Shown here: one piece after another, positions 29,144 to 38,315 of the stretch
Position numbering within the stretch: position 1 is the stretch's first letter
Layout: the number at the start of each line of letters is the position of its first letter
Source of the DNA: Deinococcus sp. Arct2-2
GTDB taxonomy: Bacteria; Deinococcota; Deinococci; Deinococcales; Deinococcaceae
Assembly: GCF_004801315.1 (NCBI RefSeq)
Contig: NZ_SSNW01000037.1
Span: 1-50,347 of the forward strand
Length of the DNA: 50,347 nucleotides
Direction of reading: 5' to 3'
Translations under genes and position numbers: made by a program
Notes under the pieces: model-generated
What the model saw: only the letters and a program-made list of their open reading frames with translations
What the model was told of the DNA's origin: nothing
The model's database searches: none

Positions 29144-31750
29144 TCAGAAGAAATTACCGATACGGAAGTAGAACTTGCCGTTGTTGCTCTGGGGGCTGTA
29201 ACCGTAATCGAAGCGCAGGTTGGCGAGGCGTGCGCCGTTGAAGCCCACGTTGACCTGCACGCCCGCGCCGATGCCGTACTTCAAGCTGAAGGGTTCGCCC
29301 GTACTCCAAGCGTCGCCCGCATCGGCAAATACGACCCCGTATACGCCTTCCGTGATGGCGGTATTAAGGTTGAAATCATAGCGGTACTCACCGCTGGCCG
29401 TGAAGTAGTTGGTGCCGAATTCCGAGCTGTCGGCCAAGCCGCGAATCTGCTTGGAAGCAATCGGGGTGCTGCCGCCGCCCACCGAGAAGCCTGTGCCTGT
29501 CGGGGCGTTGCCAAACAGTGTTCCGGCATTGGCGCGTACAGCGAAGACCGAACGGGCCGCCTTCACGCCGTTGCCCTTGTCAATCGTGCCACCTACGCCG
29601 AAGTAGGTGCTGGCTCCGGTTTCGATGTCTGTCCAGTTCACCGGATTTTCGCCGGAGCGCCCGAAGGAGTAGGCGGGGTCGATATTGGCCCGCACGCCGC
29701 TACTGGGGAACTCGGGGTTGTTGGTGGTGTCGTAGCGCAGGCCCAAGTTCACGCGGGTAGTGAGGTTGGTGGGCGACAGCAGCGTTCCGGCCACAGGGTC
29801 GGAATAGGGGTCAGGAACAGGGGCAACCTCGTCTTTTTGTCGTGGCTCCAAAAAGTAGGTGCGGTAGTTCAGGCCTACACCCGCGCTGACGCCGAGCGCC
29901 TGAGTGATGCTGCGGCCCGCCGAGACGCTGAAGCCTGTGGTACGAACCGTGTAGTCCCGGCCAGTGTCGTAGCTCTTGGATTCCAGAGCAGGGTTGGACT
30001 TGTCTACCAACGTGTTGTTGCCCGCTACGCTGCTGCCCAGATTGGCCGACACGCTGGTGCGGTTGGTGCGGAAGTCGGCGAAGTCGAGGTCGAGCCAAGG
30101 AATCGTGTAAGACACGTTGCCCACGAGGTTTTGCCCGGCTTGGTTTTGCTGAGCGCCCGCCGAAATACTGAAGTTGTGGCCCAGTCCGAATACGTTGGGA
30201 TTGCTGTAAGAGGCGTCGCCCGCCAAGCCTGAAACGGTGTCGTAGGCGAGGCCAAGGCTGACAGGAATGCCGCTGCTGGCTTCGGCCAACGTGAGGACAT
30301 AGGTGATGTTTTCGGGCGTGGCAGGATCGCTGGTGGCCGATTCGCCCACAATGGAAACGTAGCCTAGGCGGCTGATGTTGCCCAGTGCGGCGCGGATTTC
30401 GGGGAGTGAGAAAGGACGGTTCACGGCGGGCAGTTCGCGCAGAATCACGCGGTCTTGAGTGCGCTGATTGCCCTGCCACTTCAGGTCATAGCCCACGATC
30501 TTCACTTCGCGGGTATTGAAGGTCAGCGTGCCGTTTTCAAAAGTTACGGCGTCACGGGTGCTGATTTCGTAGCCTGCCTTGCGGTAGGCGTCGCGCAGGG
30601 CGAGGAAATCCTGCTGGGCCAGTTGCGGGCTGTACACGTCGCCCACTTTGGTGCTGATGGCAGCCTGAAGCGTGGGGGTGGGAACCAGCGTATTGCCCGC
30701 AAACACGACGGCTTTTACAGGGCCGCTGGCGATATCGGCTGCCCCGAACAGCACAGTCACGCGGGAAGGATCGCTGGGATCGGGTTGCAGACCGAAGCCC
30801 ACCGGCTTGCCCGTCTGGTTGGACAGGGTACGCACATCGGCCTGAATGCCCGCCAGCGTGAGGGGCTGGCCCACGCGAGACTGCAACGTGACTTTCGGGT
30901 CGCCCAAATCGCTGAGGTCAACGGCGGAGATACGGCCTTCCAGAGCGCGAATTTTCAGCACGCCGTTTTCTAGGCTGCTGCCCTGCACGTCTGCGCCAGC
31001 CTGCAAGTACCCGGCAGCGTCGTAGGCGGCCTGTAGCTGCTGAATGGCTGCAAAGTAAGCGGCAGGCGTGAACTTTTTGGCGTCGTAGAGGGGCTTGAAG
31101 ATGTTGGTGACGGTGGCCGCAGGCAGCAGCGACACGTTTTCCACTTCTACCCGTGTAATGGGCGCGGTTTCGTCGACCACGAAGGTCAGGGCCACCGTGT
31201 TGTCGGCGTTCACCTTCTGGGTCACGCTGATGCTGGGCGCGAATGGGTAGCCTTCGGTGCTGTAGTTCTGGGCGAGGGCGTCTTTGGCCTGATCGAGCCG
31301 CTGAGAGTTCAGGGTTGCGCCGGGAGCCACGTTGAGCAGGTCGGCGACACTGGCTTTGAAACCGTCGGCGGGCAGGAAGGTCAGGCCGGTGGTGTCGACG
31401 GTAGAAATGGTGGGGTTGGGCGTAACGGTAATAGAGAGGGTGTCGCGCCCGCCCACGGTGCGGAGTTCGGCCACCGCAGACTTGAAATAGCCGGTTGCTA
31501 CGACTTCCTGCTCTACTTGGCGCAAATTGACGCTGGACAAGGCCGCGCCGGGCTGGGTGGTCAGGGTGGCCCGCACAAAGTTGCCGAGCAGTTCGGTGGT
31601 GCCCGTGACGGTGATGTCCTGCACGGTTCCGGCCTGCTGTTGAGCGGGTGCAGTTTGGGCGGGTGTGGTGGCGGGAGCTTGTTGGGCCTGCGCCAGTGCC
31701 GGAGCAACCAGCAACATTGTCGTCACGGCAAGGGTCATGGGGTGTCGCAT
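29144..31750 (-). CDS. bamA: Omp85/BamA-family outer membrane assembly protein
   Basis: This 868-residue protein inserts beta-barrel proteins into an outer membrane. A signal peptide (about 1-22, ending ALAQAQ) precedes several POTRA-type repeats (about 40-480; for example [33 protein letters not shown] and [14 protein letters not shown]). The C-terminal surface-antigen barrel (about 500-868) includes [12 protein letters not shown] and [12 protein letters not shown] and ends in FYFRIGNFF; a terminal phenylalanine is the usual barrel-recognition signal. AGGAG lies four bases before the ATG. Its presence agrees with the outer-membrane-like envelope of Deinococcus. It is transcribed alone. Confidence 0.93.
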   Translation of the reverse strand: MRHPMTLAVTTMLLVAPALAQAQQAPATTPAQTAPAQQQAGTVQDITVTGTTELLGNFVRATLTTQPGAALSSVNLRQVEQEVVATGYFKSAVAELRTVGGRDTLSITVTPNPTISTVDTTGLTFLPADGFKASVADLLNVAPGATLNSQRLDQAKDALAQNYSTEGYPFAPSISVTQKVNADNTVALTFVVDETAPITRVEVENVSLLPAATVTNIFKPLYDAKKFTPAAYFAAIQQLQAAYDAAGYLQAGADVQGSSLENGVLKIRALEGRISAVDLSDLGDPKVTLQSRVGQPLTLAGIQADVRTLSNQTGKPVGFGLQPDPSDPSRVTVLFGAADIASGPVKAVVFAGNTLVPTPTLQAAISTKVGDVYSPQLAQQDFLALRDAYRKAGYEISTRDAVTFENGTLTFNTREVKIVGYDLKWQGNQRTQDRVILRELPAVNRPFSLPEIRAALGNISRLGYVSIVGESATSDPATPENITYVLTLAEASSGIPVSLGLAYDTVSGLAGDASYSNPNVFGLGHNFSISAGAQQNQAGQNLVGNVSYTIPWLDLDFADFRTNRTSVSANLGSSVAGNNTLVDKSNPALESKSYDTGRDYTVRTTGFSVSAGRSITQALGVSAGVGLNYRTYFLEPRQKDEVAPVPDPYSDPVAGTLLSPTNLTTRVNLGLRYDTTNNPEFPSSGVRANIDPAYSFGRSGENPVNWTDIETGASTYFGVGGTIDKGNGVKAARSVFAVRANAGTLFGNAPTGTGFSVGGGSTPIASKQIRGLADSSEFGTNYFTASGEYRYDFNLNTAITEGVYGVVFADAGDAWSTGEPFSLKYGIGAGVQVNVGFNGARLANLRFDYGYSPQSNNGKFYFRIGNFF

Positions 31751-32135
31751 TCTTCTCCTAGTGTCGCACAGGCCCGCTAGAGTCCGCCCTATACAGTGAG
31801 AATCCTCTAAACATATGGCTCAGGGATAAATTTCACTGTAGCGGGCATCGGCCTGACGACGCACTGAGCTACACCTTCCCGGTTAGGCTGCTGAGAAGCG
31901 TGAAGATTCCTTGACTGGAAGATCAGGAACCGGGGCTGGTGCAGTCGCCGGGACAACGCAGGCTTGAGCAGGCCGCCCCGACAAGCCAGAATGCAAGTGT
32001 GAAACAAGTGAAGAACGGGTCTGAAACAGGTTCGAGGCGCATCTTAAAAAGCTTTAGCTCTTGTTCGGCTTCGAGCGACAAGCTATGACAATCAAGCGCT
32101 TTTACGTTTTGAGAGTCTTAAGTTGGGCTGGACAC
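31751..32135. other. Intergenic region between bamA and yggS
   Basis: About 385 bp separate the divergent bamA and yggS units. I see no ORF with family character, no repeat of families A-C and no strong promoter. It presumably holds both promoters. TGTATAG at about 31790, read on the minus strand, could serve bamA. Confidence 0.5.
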
Positions 32136-32204
32136 ATGCCCACCACGCCTTTCCCACTCACCGAACGCTGTACGCCCCCCTTGCATTTGGCGGGTAGAGA
32201 ATGA
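32136..32204 (+). CDS. Possible 22-codon leader ORF of yggS
   Basis: The ATG at 32136 opens an ORF ([15 protein letters not shown]...) whose TGA overlaps the yggS ATG as ATGA. TAAGTT lies eleven bases before it, a poor leaderless spacing. yggS has no ribosome binding site of its own, so re-initiation is possible. Evidence is weaker than for the ORF at 20028. Confidence 0.25.
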   Translation: MPTTPFPLTERCTPPLHLAGRE

Positions 32205-32839
32205 GCGTGCCAGAAGTGCTGGCCCACTTGCGGGCGCTGGAAACCGAAACGGGGCGGCCCTCCGGCAGCGTGCGCCTTGTGGCCGTCACCAAAGGCCAGC
32301 CGATAGAAGCCATTCGGGAACGGGTGCTGGCGTATGGAGAACATGCACTGGGAGAAGGCCGCGCCCAAGAACTGCGGGACAAGGCGGCGCTGATGACCGA
32401 CGCCGACATCGAATGGCACTCCATAGGAACCTTGCAGCGCAACAAAATTAAGTACCTGAAACCCGTGACGCTGGTACACGGCATAGAGGAAGTCTGGCAG
32501 GCCGAAGCCATCGCGCAAGCGGCGGAAGGCTGGGGCCGCGCTCCCGATCTGTTATTGCAGCTTCATAACGGAGAGGAACAAAAACACGGGGTCAGGCCAG
32601 AGCAACTGAGCGCCGTCTACCATCAGGTGATGCAGACTGGACTGAAGGTGCGCGGCCTGATGGTGATGGCCCCGGACGACGCCGACGAGGAGGCAACCTT
32701 GCGCCTGTTTGAAGACACGGCCCGCCGCGCCCATGACCTCGGTCTGCCGGAACTCAGCATGGGCATGAGCGACGATTATCCGTTGGCCGTGCGGGCCGGA
32801 GCCACATTGGTTCGGGTGGGCAGGCGGTTATTTCTATGA
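32201..32839 (+). CDS. yggS: YggS-family PLP homeostasis protein
   Basis: This 212-residue PLP-binding barrel protein belongs to the YggS/PLPHP family, which buffers free pyridoxal phosphate and has no known catalytic activity. The PLP lysine is Lys31 in [26 protein letters not shown] and [27 protein letters not shown] are family signatures. It is a little shorter than usual (about 230). The gene is followed within 31 bases by divIVA, a neighbourhood common in Gram-positive bacteria and Deinococcus, though sepF is missing here. Confidence 0.93.
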   Translation: MSVPEVLAHLRALETETGRPSGSVRLVAVTKGQPIEAIRERVLAYGEHALGEGRAQELRDKAALMTDADIEWHSIGTLQRNKIKYLKPVTLVHGIEEVWQAEAIAQAAEGWGRAPDLLLQLHNGEEQKHGVRPEQLSAVYHQVMQTGLKVRGLMVMAPDDADEEATLRLFEDTARRAHDLGLPELSMGMSDDYPLAVRAGATLVRVGRRLFL

Positions 32840-32845
32840 CAGGTT

Positions 32846-32851
32846 TAGTCT
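32846..32851 (+). promoter_or_regulatory. Possible -10 box for divIVA
   Basis: TAGTCT would start transcription near 32857, giving a leader of about 14 nt that includes GAGG eight bases before the divIVA ATG. That leader also reads as a tiny ORF (ATG AGG CTA CAC CTA TGA) ending ATGA on the divIVA start. Confidence 0.35.
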
Positions 32852-32870
32852 CTATGATGAGGCTACACCT

Positions 32871-33620
32871 ATGAAACTTTCACCCCTCGATATCCGTCAC
32901 CATGAGTTTCCGGGCAAGTTCGGAGGCTATGACCGCCTGAGCGTGCGCCAGTTCTTGACCGATGTGGCCGAGGAACTCGAAGGCGTGTTGCAGGAGCGCC
33001 AAGCCATGCAGGAGCGCACGCAGGAGCTGGAACGCCGCATAGAGGAACTGAAGACCCAAGAAGACGAAATTCGCCGGACGTTGGTGGCCGCCGAACGCAT
33101 GGGCCACGATCTGCGCGAAACGGCGTCGCGTGAAAGTGAAGTCATTTTAGCGCAGGCCAACGTGTTCAGAGACGCCATCCACAACGACGCGCAGGCCCGC
33201 AGCACCGAATTGGAAGCCGCCCACCAAAGCCGCATCAGTGCGCTGGAACTGGCCTTCCGGGGCCGCTTTGCCGACCTAGAGCGGGAGCAGCACCAACTGA
33301 TTCTGGAACGCGAGCGGGCGCAGGCCGAACGAATGGCCGAACTGGAACGCACTTTTTCGGATCGGCACAGCGACCTGACGGCGCGGCTGGCAAGTGCTCG
33401 GCAGGAATACGCCCAGTTTCTCAGCGGCTACCGCGCCCTCGTCTCGTCGTTCGGGGAACTCTCGGCCCGCCACATCCTGCCCGAAGAATCGACCCCGCTG
33501 GAGCGCCCGCTGCTGCCCACGACACCGCTGCCGACGATTGAACCGGGTCTGCCCGAATTGCCCGCCGGCACACCGGAAGCGCATGAGCCGCCGCGCATCG
33601 AGGAGCAGCAGTTTTTGTAG
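32871..33620 (+). CDS. divIVA: DivIVA-domain protein
   Basis: A 249-residue coiled-coil protein. The N-terminus MKLSPLDIRHHEFPGKFGGYDRLSVRQFLTDVAEEL is the DivIVA lipid-binding domain, with the Phe-x-Gly-Tyr pattern that contacts membranes. A long coiled coil runs from about residue 38 to 190 (heptads rich in Glu, Arg and Leu). The C-terminal 45 residues are Pro/Glu-rich and disordered. Such proteins mark curved membranes and help site division or chromosome segregation; the partner here is unknown. It probably belongs with yggS. Confidence 0.9.
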   Translation: MKLSPLDIRHHEFPGKFGGYDRLSVRQFLTDVAEELEGVLQERQAMQERTQELERRIEELKTQEDEIRRTLVAAERMGHDLRETASRESEVILAQANVFRDAIHNDAQARSTELEAAHQSRISALELAFRGRFADLEREQHQLILERERAQAERMAELERTFSDRHSDLTARLASARQEYAQFLSGYRALVSSFGELSARHILPEESTPLERPLLPTTPLPTIEPGLPELPAGTPEAHEPPRIEEQQFL

Positions 33621-33701
33621 AGCCATTGAGTGAGAAGGGCGTCTAAGGGTCTAGGGTCTGAGGGTCTAAGGAGGGTAATCGCTGGCGCTCATTCACCCCC
33701 T

Positions 33702-33722
33702 CTGCTGCGCAGCTCTGCGAGT
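33702..33722 (-). repeat. 21-bp micro-module, copy 7
   Basis: On the minus strand it begins ACTCGCAGAGCTGC and ends GCAGCAG, at the same place in family C as copy 6. Confidence 0.7.
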
Positions 33723-33746
33723 CCCAACCTCCCCCCTCAAGGGTGA

Positions 33747-34853
33747 TACGGACTCCGAATAGAGACGCCATACTGGGAAGATGAACAAGTTCTATTCTCC
33801 GGTAGAGTTTCAGCATCAAGCTGAGGAGTTTTGGGCGATTTACCGCGTGAGTACCTCTGCCGTCGAGCGACGACGAGCGCAATTTTTTGCGCTGCTGGCC
33901 GAAGGTCGAAGTGAGGGTGATGTCATGGACATCACCCGATACGCTGTGCGCTCAGCTCGATACGTGATTGAGCGCTACCACCGACTCGGTTTGGACGGGT
34001 TAAAGGATGGACGACGAGACAATCAAGGGGCACCGCGCGTCTTGACCGCCGAGGAACAGCAAGTCCTTGCAGCTCAGTTGCATGCGGATTTCGAACGGGG
34101 CGTGGTCTGGGAAGGCAAGCGGCTTCAGGAGTGGATTAGGGAGCAGTTTGGCAAAGAGGTGTATCTGGGCCGCACGTATGAATTCATGCGTGCGGCCGGG
34201 TTCACTCCCCAGAAACCCCGTCCACAGCATGTCAAAGGCGATCCAGCCGCCAAAGAGGCGTTCAAAACAAAGAGCTAGGGGAGGCGCTCCGCCAGGCGGA
34301 GCGTCTCCACCCTCGCGTGTCGCTGTGGGCGATGGATGAACATCGTCTGGGCCTTAAGCCCATTCTCCAAAAAGCATGGGCACCGACCGGGCAACCGTTC
34401 ATTTGCCCAGTTCATCCCCGCTATGAATGGCTCTACATCTATGCCTTTGTCAACCCAGAGACCGGTGAAAGTCGCTTCTGGATTGTTCCCACGCTCAATC
34501 AACAGGCGTAGAGGGTCGTGATGGCTGCTTTTGCTCGCAGTGTCGAGGCGGGGCCAGCTCATCACGTGCTCGTCGTCGAAGACAACGGCGGCTTTCATGT
34601 CCCTGCATCGCAGGGACATCCACCAGGCATTGAGATCGTGCGTTTGCCCCCCTATGCCCCAGAACTGCAACCCGTGGAGCGCGTCTGGCAACTTACCGAT
34701 GCCACCATCGCCAATACCTGCCCAGAGAACCTTGATGCCTTGGAAACAGTGGTGGGTCAGCAGTGTGCTTGGCTGGAAACACAACCGGACCTGATCACCC
34801 AGCACACCCTCGTTCACTGGTGGCCCTTGTGTCAGAATTAATCGGAATCTGTA
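33747..34853 (+). mobile_element. IS630-like insertion sequence, 1107 bp
   Basis: The ends are imperfect inverted repeats: TACGGACTCCGAATA at the left and, read inward on the minus strand, TACAGATTCCGATTA at the right (12 of 15 match). TGA flanks it on both sides (33744-33746 and 34854-34856). The uninterrupted repeat at 21533 reads CAAGGGTGAGGGAGCAA, so the insertion appears to have duplicated TGA. A TA duplication, usual for IS630, could be read if the ends are set two bases further in. The transposase gene inside is broken. Confidence 0.8.
33781..34841 (+). pseudogene. IS630-family transposase, frameshifted and interrupted by a stop
   Basis: The first part (33781-34278, 165 residues) holds the helix-turn-helix region (RSARYVIERYHRLGLDGLKDG). 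The second part is in the -1 frame and can be read from about 34260; it starts GEALRQAERLHPRVSLWAMDEHRLGLKPIL. It is cut by a TAG at 34509-34511 and resumes to 34841. The DDE residues are still recognisable: WAMDEH, VVEDNGGFH and LQPVERVW. IS630 elements often use programmed frameshifting, and a run AAAACAAAG at 34264 could slip. The internal TAG, however, makes an active enzyme unlikely. Confidence 0.85.
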
Positions 34854-35013
34854 TGAGGGAGCAACATAAGGTTTTTTGCCCTTGCTGTTGGCCCTCGCCC
34901 CTTGCGGGAGAGGGGCGCTGTGAATACAGCGGGGTGAGGGGGCAATTCAGCAACCGAACCCGCCCCAACACCTTAGACCTTTGACCCACCCCCGTAGCCC
35001 CTCCCACACCCGC

Positions 35014-35019
35014 TACCCT
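35014..35019 (+). promoter_or_regulatory. -10 box, leaderless start of P450 gene
   Basis: TACCCT, seven bases before the ATG at 35027. Confidence 0.6.
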
Positions 35020-35026
35020 GACACCC

Positions 35027-36283
35027 ATGCCCCTGCCCACCTTGGCACTCCCGCTGACCGCCCCCGAATTCGTGCGCGACCCCTACCCCCTGCTGGCCGA
35101 GGTGCGCGAGCAGACACCCGCCTTCCGTGACCCGCACCTGAACCGCGTGTTCCTGACCCGGCACTCCGACATTTCGGCGGTGCTGAGGGACAAACGCTTT
35201 GGCCGCAGCGTGCTGCACCGCTATTCCCGCGACGAATTGGGCTGGCCCTTGCCCGATCCCAAGCAGGCGAATTTTGACGCCTTTAATGGGAATCATATGC
35301 TGGACAGCGAAGGTGAAAAACATGCCCGCCTGCGCTCGTTGGTGGGGATGGCTTTTACTCCCCGGCGTGTGGAAAGCCTGACGGGGCGCATAGAAACGCT
35401 ACTGGCCGCGCAACTGGAAGGACTGCGGGAAGGCGGGGCATTCGATTTGGTGTCGGCCTATGCCGAGCCGCTGCCCGTGACCGTGATTGCTGAACTCTTG
35501 GGTGTGCCGGAAGCGGAGCGCGGCAGCCTCCGCCCTTGGTCTGCGGCCATCGTGCGGCTGTACGAACCCACCCACACGCCGGAAGATCAGGCGGGGGCAG
35601 AGCGGGCCGTGCTGGAATTCGGGGCTTTGCTGCGGGATTTGGCCGCCCAGCGCCGCCGCAACCCGCAAGACGACCTGATTACGGCGCTGGTGCAGGCCGA
35701 ACAAGACGGTGACCGCCTGACCGAGCAAGAACTGATCGACACCTGCATTTTGCTCCTGAACGCGGGCCACGAAGCCAGTGTGAACGGCCTCTCGGCGGGC
35801 GTGCTGGCGCTGATGCGGGACTTGGAGGCGGGGGGCCAATGGTGGCAAACGCTGGTGCAGGCCGCCCCACACGCGGAAAGCCTCCCTCTCTTCCGGCGGT
35901 CCATAGAAGAATTGTTGCGTTATGACACGCCGCTTCCCATGTTCGAGCGGTTCGCACTAGAAGACACCGTGCTGCACGGCGAATCTCTGAAAGCGGGCGA
36001 CAAGGTGGCGCTGCTGTACGCCAGCGGCAACCGCGACCCCCGCCGCTTTGATGCCCCCGATGCTCTGAACCTGAACCGCGACCCCAACCCGCACCTGACC
36101 TTTGGGCTGGGCAGCCACTATTGTTTGGGTGCGCCGCTGGCCCGCCTAGAACTGGCACTGAGCCTGCGTGCGCTGTGCCGCGCCTTACCAGGGCTGCACT
36201 TGGCCGATGCTGCTGTGCCTGCCGAATACGTAGGTGGGTTCGTTATTCGTGGTCTGGCGCGGTTGGATGTGGCGGCAGAATAA
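35027..36283 (+). CDS. Cytochrome P450
   Basis: This 418-residue soluble P450 is a heme monooxygenase of the bacterial class, needing a ferredoxin and reductase not present here. The I-helix motif is [12 protein letters not shown] (about 246-257), with His-Glu-Ala-Ser in place of the common Asp/Glu-Thr pair. ExxR is in [13 protein letters not shown]. The heme cysteine is Cys366 in [17 protein letters not shown]. The substrate is unknown; carotenoid or fatty-acid hydroxylation has precedent for Deinococcus P450s. Its last 41 bases overlap, in antisense, the end of the minus-strand TPR-like gene. Confidence 0.94.
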   Translation: MPLPTLALPLTAPEFVRDPYPLLAEVREQTPAFRDPHLNRVFLTRHSDISAVLRDKRFGRSVLHRYSRDELGWPLPDPKQANFDAFNGNHMLDSEGEKHARLRSLVGMAFTPRRVESLTGRIETLLAAQLEGLREGGAFDLVSAYAEPLPVTVIAELLGVPEAERGSLRPWSAAIVRLYEPTHTPEDQAGAERAVLEFGALLRDLAAQRRRNPQDDLITALVQAEQDGDRLTEQELIDTCILLLNAGHEASVNGLSAGVLALMRDLEAGGQWWQTLVQAAPHAESLPLFRRSIEELLRYDTPLPMFERFALEDTVLHGESLKAGDKVALLYASGNRDPRRFDAPDALNLNRDPNPHLTFGLGSHYCLGAPLARLELALSLRALCRALPGLHLADAAVPAEYVGGFVIRGLARLDVAAE

Positions 36284-36959
36284 ACGGCAAAAGCCAACGC
36301 TCGTCTAATTCTCCGGCTGAGGCTTCGGCATAGGCCTGTTCTGATTGACCGAGGGCGAGGAGCGCTACCACACGGGCTGGGCTGCGCAGCGCAGCCCAGC
36401 CCAAAGCTTTCTCAGCGGTGCGGCGGGCTTTTTCGGCTCCGCCAACTGCGGCTTGAACGTGCGCCAACACTGCCAACAAGTGCGCGTCGGCGGCCTCGCC
36501 TGCCATTTCTGCCACCTTGAGGCCCTCAGCCAATGTGCGCAGGGCGGCGCGGGGGTCGGTGGGCAGCAGGAGTTCTCCCAGCAAGGTGGCAGCGGCAGTG
36601 AGAGCGGCAGCGTCGCCCTCCGCACGGGCTAGGGCGCGGGCATGGGTAGCCTGTGGCATGGCTTGTGCACCGGATTCTAGAGCCAGAAACCGGGCCAGAA
36701 GCAATGCTACACGCGGTGAATCGGGCAGTGGGGCGAGAGTTTGGCGGGCCGTTTCAGTGTGACCCAATCGCAGCAAGGCCGCCGCACGGGTCAAAGAATC
36801 TGTGGCCCACTGCACTGCCAAACTGGGCCGCCCCAAGTGCAGCGCAAGCACCGCGCAGGCTTGGGCTTCGGCTGGTGTGGGCTGTAAACCGCACAAGAGA
36901 GCCAACGCCGCCACATCATCACCCGCACTCACGGCGGCTTGCAGGGCTGCAAGCGTCAT
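36243..36959 (-). CDS. TPR-like helical repeat protein, unknown
   Basis: A 238-residue protein rich in Ala and Leu, almost entirely helical. Repeated units such as [39 protein letters not shown] and [19 protein letters not shown] look like degenerate TPR pairs. There is no signal or membrane segment. It starts at ATG 36959, overlapping the esterase stop (ATGA). A perfect 29-bp palindrome (36374-36402) lies in its coding sequence. Its stop lies inside the 3' end of the convergent P450 gene. A scaffold or partner-binding role is inferred from the fold only. Confidence 0.75.
   Translation of the reverse strand: MTLAALQAAVSAGDDVAALALLCGLQPTPAEAQACAVLALHLGRPSLAVQWATDSLTRAAALLRLGHTETARQTLAPLPDSPRVALLLARFLALESGAQAMPQATHARALARAEGDAAALTAAATLLGELLLPTDPRAALRTLAEGLKVAEMAGEAADAHLLAVLAHVQAAVGGAEKARRTAEKALGWAALRSPARVVALLALGQSEQAYAEASAGELDERWLLPFILPPHPTAPDHE
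36374..36402. repeat. Perfect 29-bp palindrome inside the TPR-like gene
   Basis: The arm GGGCTGGGCTGCGC (14 bp), one central A and the exact inverse of the arm. On RNA it would form a very stable hairpin in the last third of the coding sequence. Confidence 0.85.
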
Positions 36960-37750
36960 GCTTCTTCCCCCTTGGCCTCTCCCCCATTCGCATAAGTCCA
37001 GAACTCGTCCAGCACGGCAGGAAGGTGAGCAGCCCAAGTTTTCTCGTGGTGAATTCCGCCGGGAAGAATGCTCAGTGTGGCCTGTGCCCCAGCTTGCACC
37101 AAAGCCGCGTGTAGGGCGCGGGTCTCGGCCACTTGCTCGGCGCTGCCTTCCTGCGCCCGGCCTTCCTGGTCACCTGTGCTGACGGCGTAGTGCTGATCTA
37201 AAGGCAGGGAAATCGCGGCTACATCACGCAATACGGCGCGGTCTGCCCACCACATACTGGGCGACAGCACGCCCAAAAAGCCGAATGTTTCCGGTTGCTG
37301 CATCCCGCCGTACAGCGCCAGCAATCCGCCTAAGCTGCTGCCAATGAACGCCGTGCCAGCCGCATCGGTTCGGGTGCCGTAGCGGGAATCGATCAGGGGT
37401 TTAAGGGTGTGGGTCAGGCAAGCCAATGTGGCTGCACCGTCTCCCCCGCCGTGTTCCGGGTCAGGCTGCATGGTGTACTCAGCGATGCGGTCTGGGCCGT
37501 GTGGGACGGCCACCAATACCATTCGCTTGCCCTGACTCGCCAGCGCCGAGGCTGCCTGTGCCGCCTTCCAAGACCCCGGCCAGCCCCGCTCCGGGATGTC
37601 TTCGTCTCGCAAAAACACATTTTGACCGTCTAGCATGTAAGCGACAGGCAACCGCTCGGACGGCTGGAAATCGGGTGGCGTCCAGATCAGGGGGGCAGGA
37701 AAATTGCCATCGCCTAAAGGCAACAGTTCTGGCACAAAGTGGGGCGGCAT
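36956..37750 (-). CDS. Esterase of the enterochelin-esterase-like family
   Basis: A 264-residue alpha/beta-hydrolase of the COG2819/esterase D-like group. LPVAYMLDGQNVFL near the N-terminus, the nucleophile in TAFIGSSLGGLLALYGG (G-S-S-L-G), LGVLSPSMWW, and the C-terminal histidine in ILPGGIHHEKTWAAHLP are the expected features. It has no signal peptide, so it is probably cytosolic. The substrate is unknown. TATTCT lies nine bases before the ATG. It is coupled by ATGA to the TPR-like gene. Confidence 0.87.
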   Translation of the reverse strand: MPPHFVPELLPLGDGNFPAPLIWTPPDFQPSERLPVAYMLDGQNVFLRDEDIPERGWPGSWKAAQAASALASQGKRMVLVAVPHGPDRIAEYTMQPDPEHGGGDGAATLACLTHTLKPLIDSRYGTRTDAAGTAFIGSSLGGLLALYGGMQQPETFGFLGVLSPSMWWADRAVLRDVAAISLPLDQHYAVSTGDQEGRAQEGSAEQVAETRALHAALVQAGAQATLSILPGGIHHEKTWAAHLPAVLDEFWTYANGGEAKGEEA

Positions 37751-37787
37751 CTCCGGGTCAGAATAGCCGCCGTGTGTGCCTTGATTC

Positions 37788-37991
37788 TTAGGCGCTGAGG
37801 GCCAAATCCAGTCCGAGGAACCGCCAGAGGGCGCGGCGAGACACGCGCAGACCGCTGGGATGCTCTAACGCCACCAATCGTCCATCCCGAATCCAGCGGC
37901 GCACAGTGCGCTCGTGGGTACTCGTAAAATCGGCCACTTCACTGATCTTCAGGAGCTTGGGCAGGTTTTCGAACTGGTTAGAGAGAGTCAA
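37788..37991 (-). CDS. Small helix-turn-helix (excisionase/MerR-type) DNA-binding protein
   Basis: A 67-residue protein. LLKISEVADFTSTHERTVRRWIRDGRLVALEHPSGLRVSRRALWRFL is a complete excisionase/MerR-type DNA-binding domain with almost nothing added. The start is TTG at 37991, chosen because GGAGG lies six bases before it; an in-frame GTG at 38039 has no such signal. A terminator-like hairpin directly precedes the GGAGG, so expression may depend on read-through. Target and role unknown; no integrase is nearby. Confidence 0.75.
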   Translation of the reverse strand: MTLSNQFENLPKLLKISEVADFTSTHERTVRRWIRDGRLVALEHPSGLRVSRRALWRFLGLDLALSA

Positions 37992-38002
37992 GGTACGCCT
38001 CC

Positions 38003-38037
38003 AAAAAGCAGGCGGGGCCACCCAGAGGCAGCCCCGC
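38003..38037 (-). promoter_or_regulatory. Attenuator-like hairpin before the HTH gene
   Basis: On the minus strand GCGGGGC...GCCCCGC (7-bp arms with an inner GCC/GGC pair) is followed by TGCTTTTTGGAGG. The T-run ends in the ribosome binding site of the HTH gene, so termination here would remove the start of that gene. Confidence 0.5.
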
Positions 38038-38205
38038 ACAACGATGTATGAATTTGATTTCCTGCACGCCTATTTCACTGGACTCGGCAGCCCCACCAAA
38101 AGGGCCAGCCGCGCCGCCTGCACTCCAACCGCCGCCCGTAGAGGGTGCAGTGGCCTTAGGCCCAAGCTGACGAACAGAGAACCGTTTCAACTTGCGGGAA
38201 CTTTA
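38038..38205 (-). other. Possible transcribed leader or small RNA upstream of HTH gene
   Basis: TAAAGT at 38200-38205 on the minus strand is a possible -10 box (no good -35). A transcript from there would be about 185 nt to the hairpin at 38003-38037. I see no convincing protein on either strand and no match to RNase P, tmRNA, SRP RNA or 6S landmarks. Positions 38206-38301 hold nothing else I recognise. Confidence 0.3.
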
Positions 38206-38301
38206 CCACAGGCCATGTCAGGGCCGCGTCAATGTTCAGTGAATTTAAAGGACACCCTCAATGGGGGCATCGGCGCTCGGTTGCCTGCCAAACAAATGCT
38301 C

Positions 38302-38307
38302 TACAGT
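38302..38307 (+). promoter_or_regulatory. -10 box, leaderless start of DUF554 gene
   Basis: TACAGT, eight bases before the ATG at 38316. Confidence 0.5.
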
Positions 38308-38315
38308 GCAGCCGA

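Larger units (their letters stand above)
33638..34987 (+). repeat. Family C repeat interrupted by an IS
   Basis: Left part: GGCGTCTAAGGGTCTAGGG, the GGTAATCGC and CTCATTCACCCCCTC blocks, the 21-bp module and CCCCCCTCAAGGGTGA. Right part after the IS: TGAGGGAGCAA, the hairpin CCCTCGCCCC...GGGGTGAGGGGGC (34888-34943), CAGCAACCGAACCCGCCC and CCTTAGACC. Without the IS it aligns with 21448-21630. Confidence 0.75.

Noticed and set aside
38038..38300. Known structural RNA (RNase P, tmRNA, SRP RNA or 6S)
   Set aside because: None of the landmark sequences of these RNAs was found on either strand; only an uncertain leader or sRNA call is kept.
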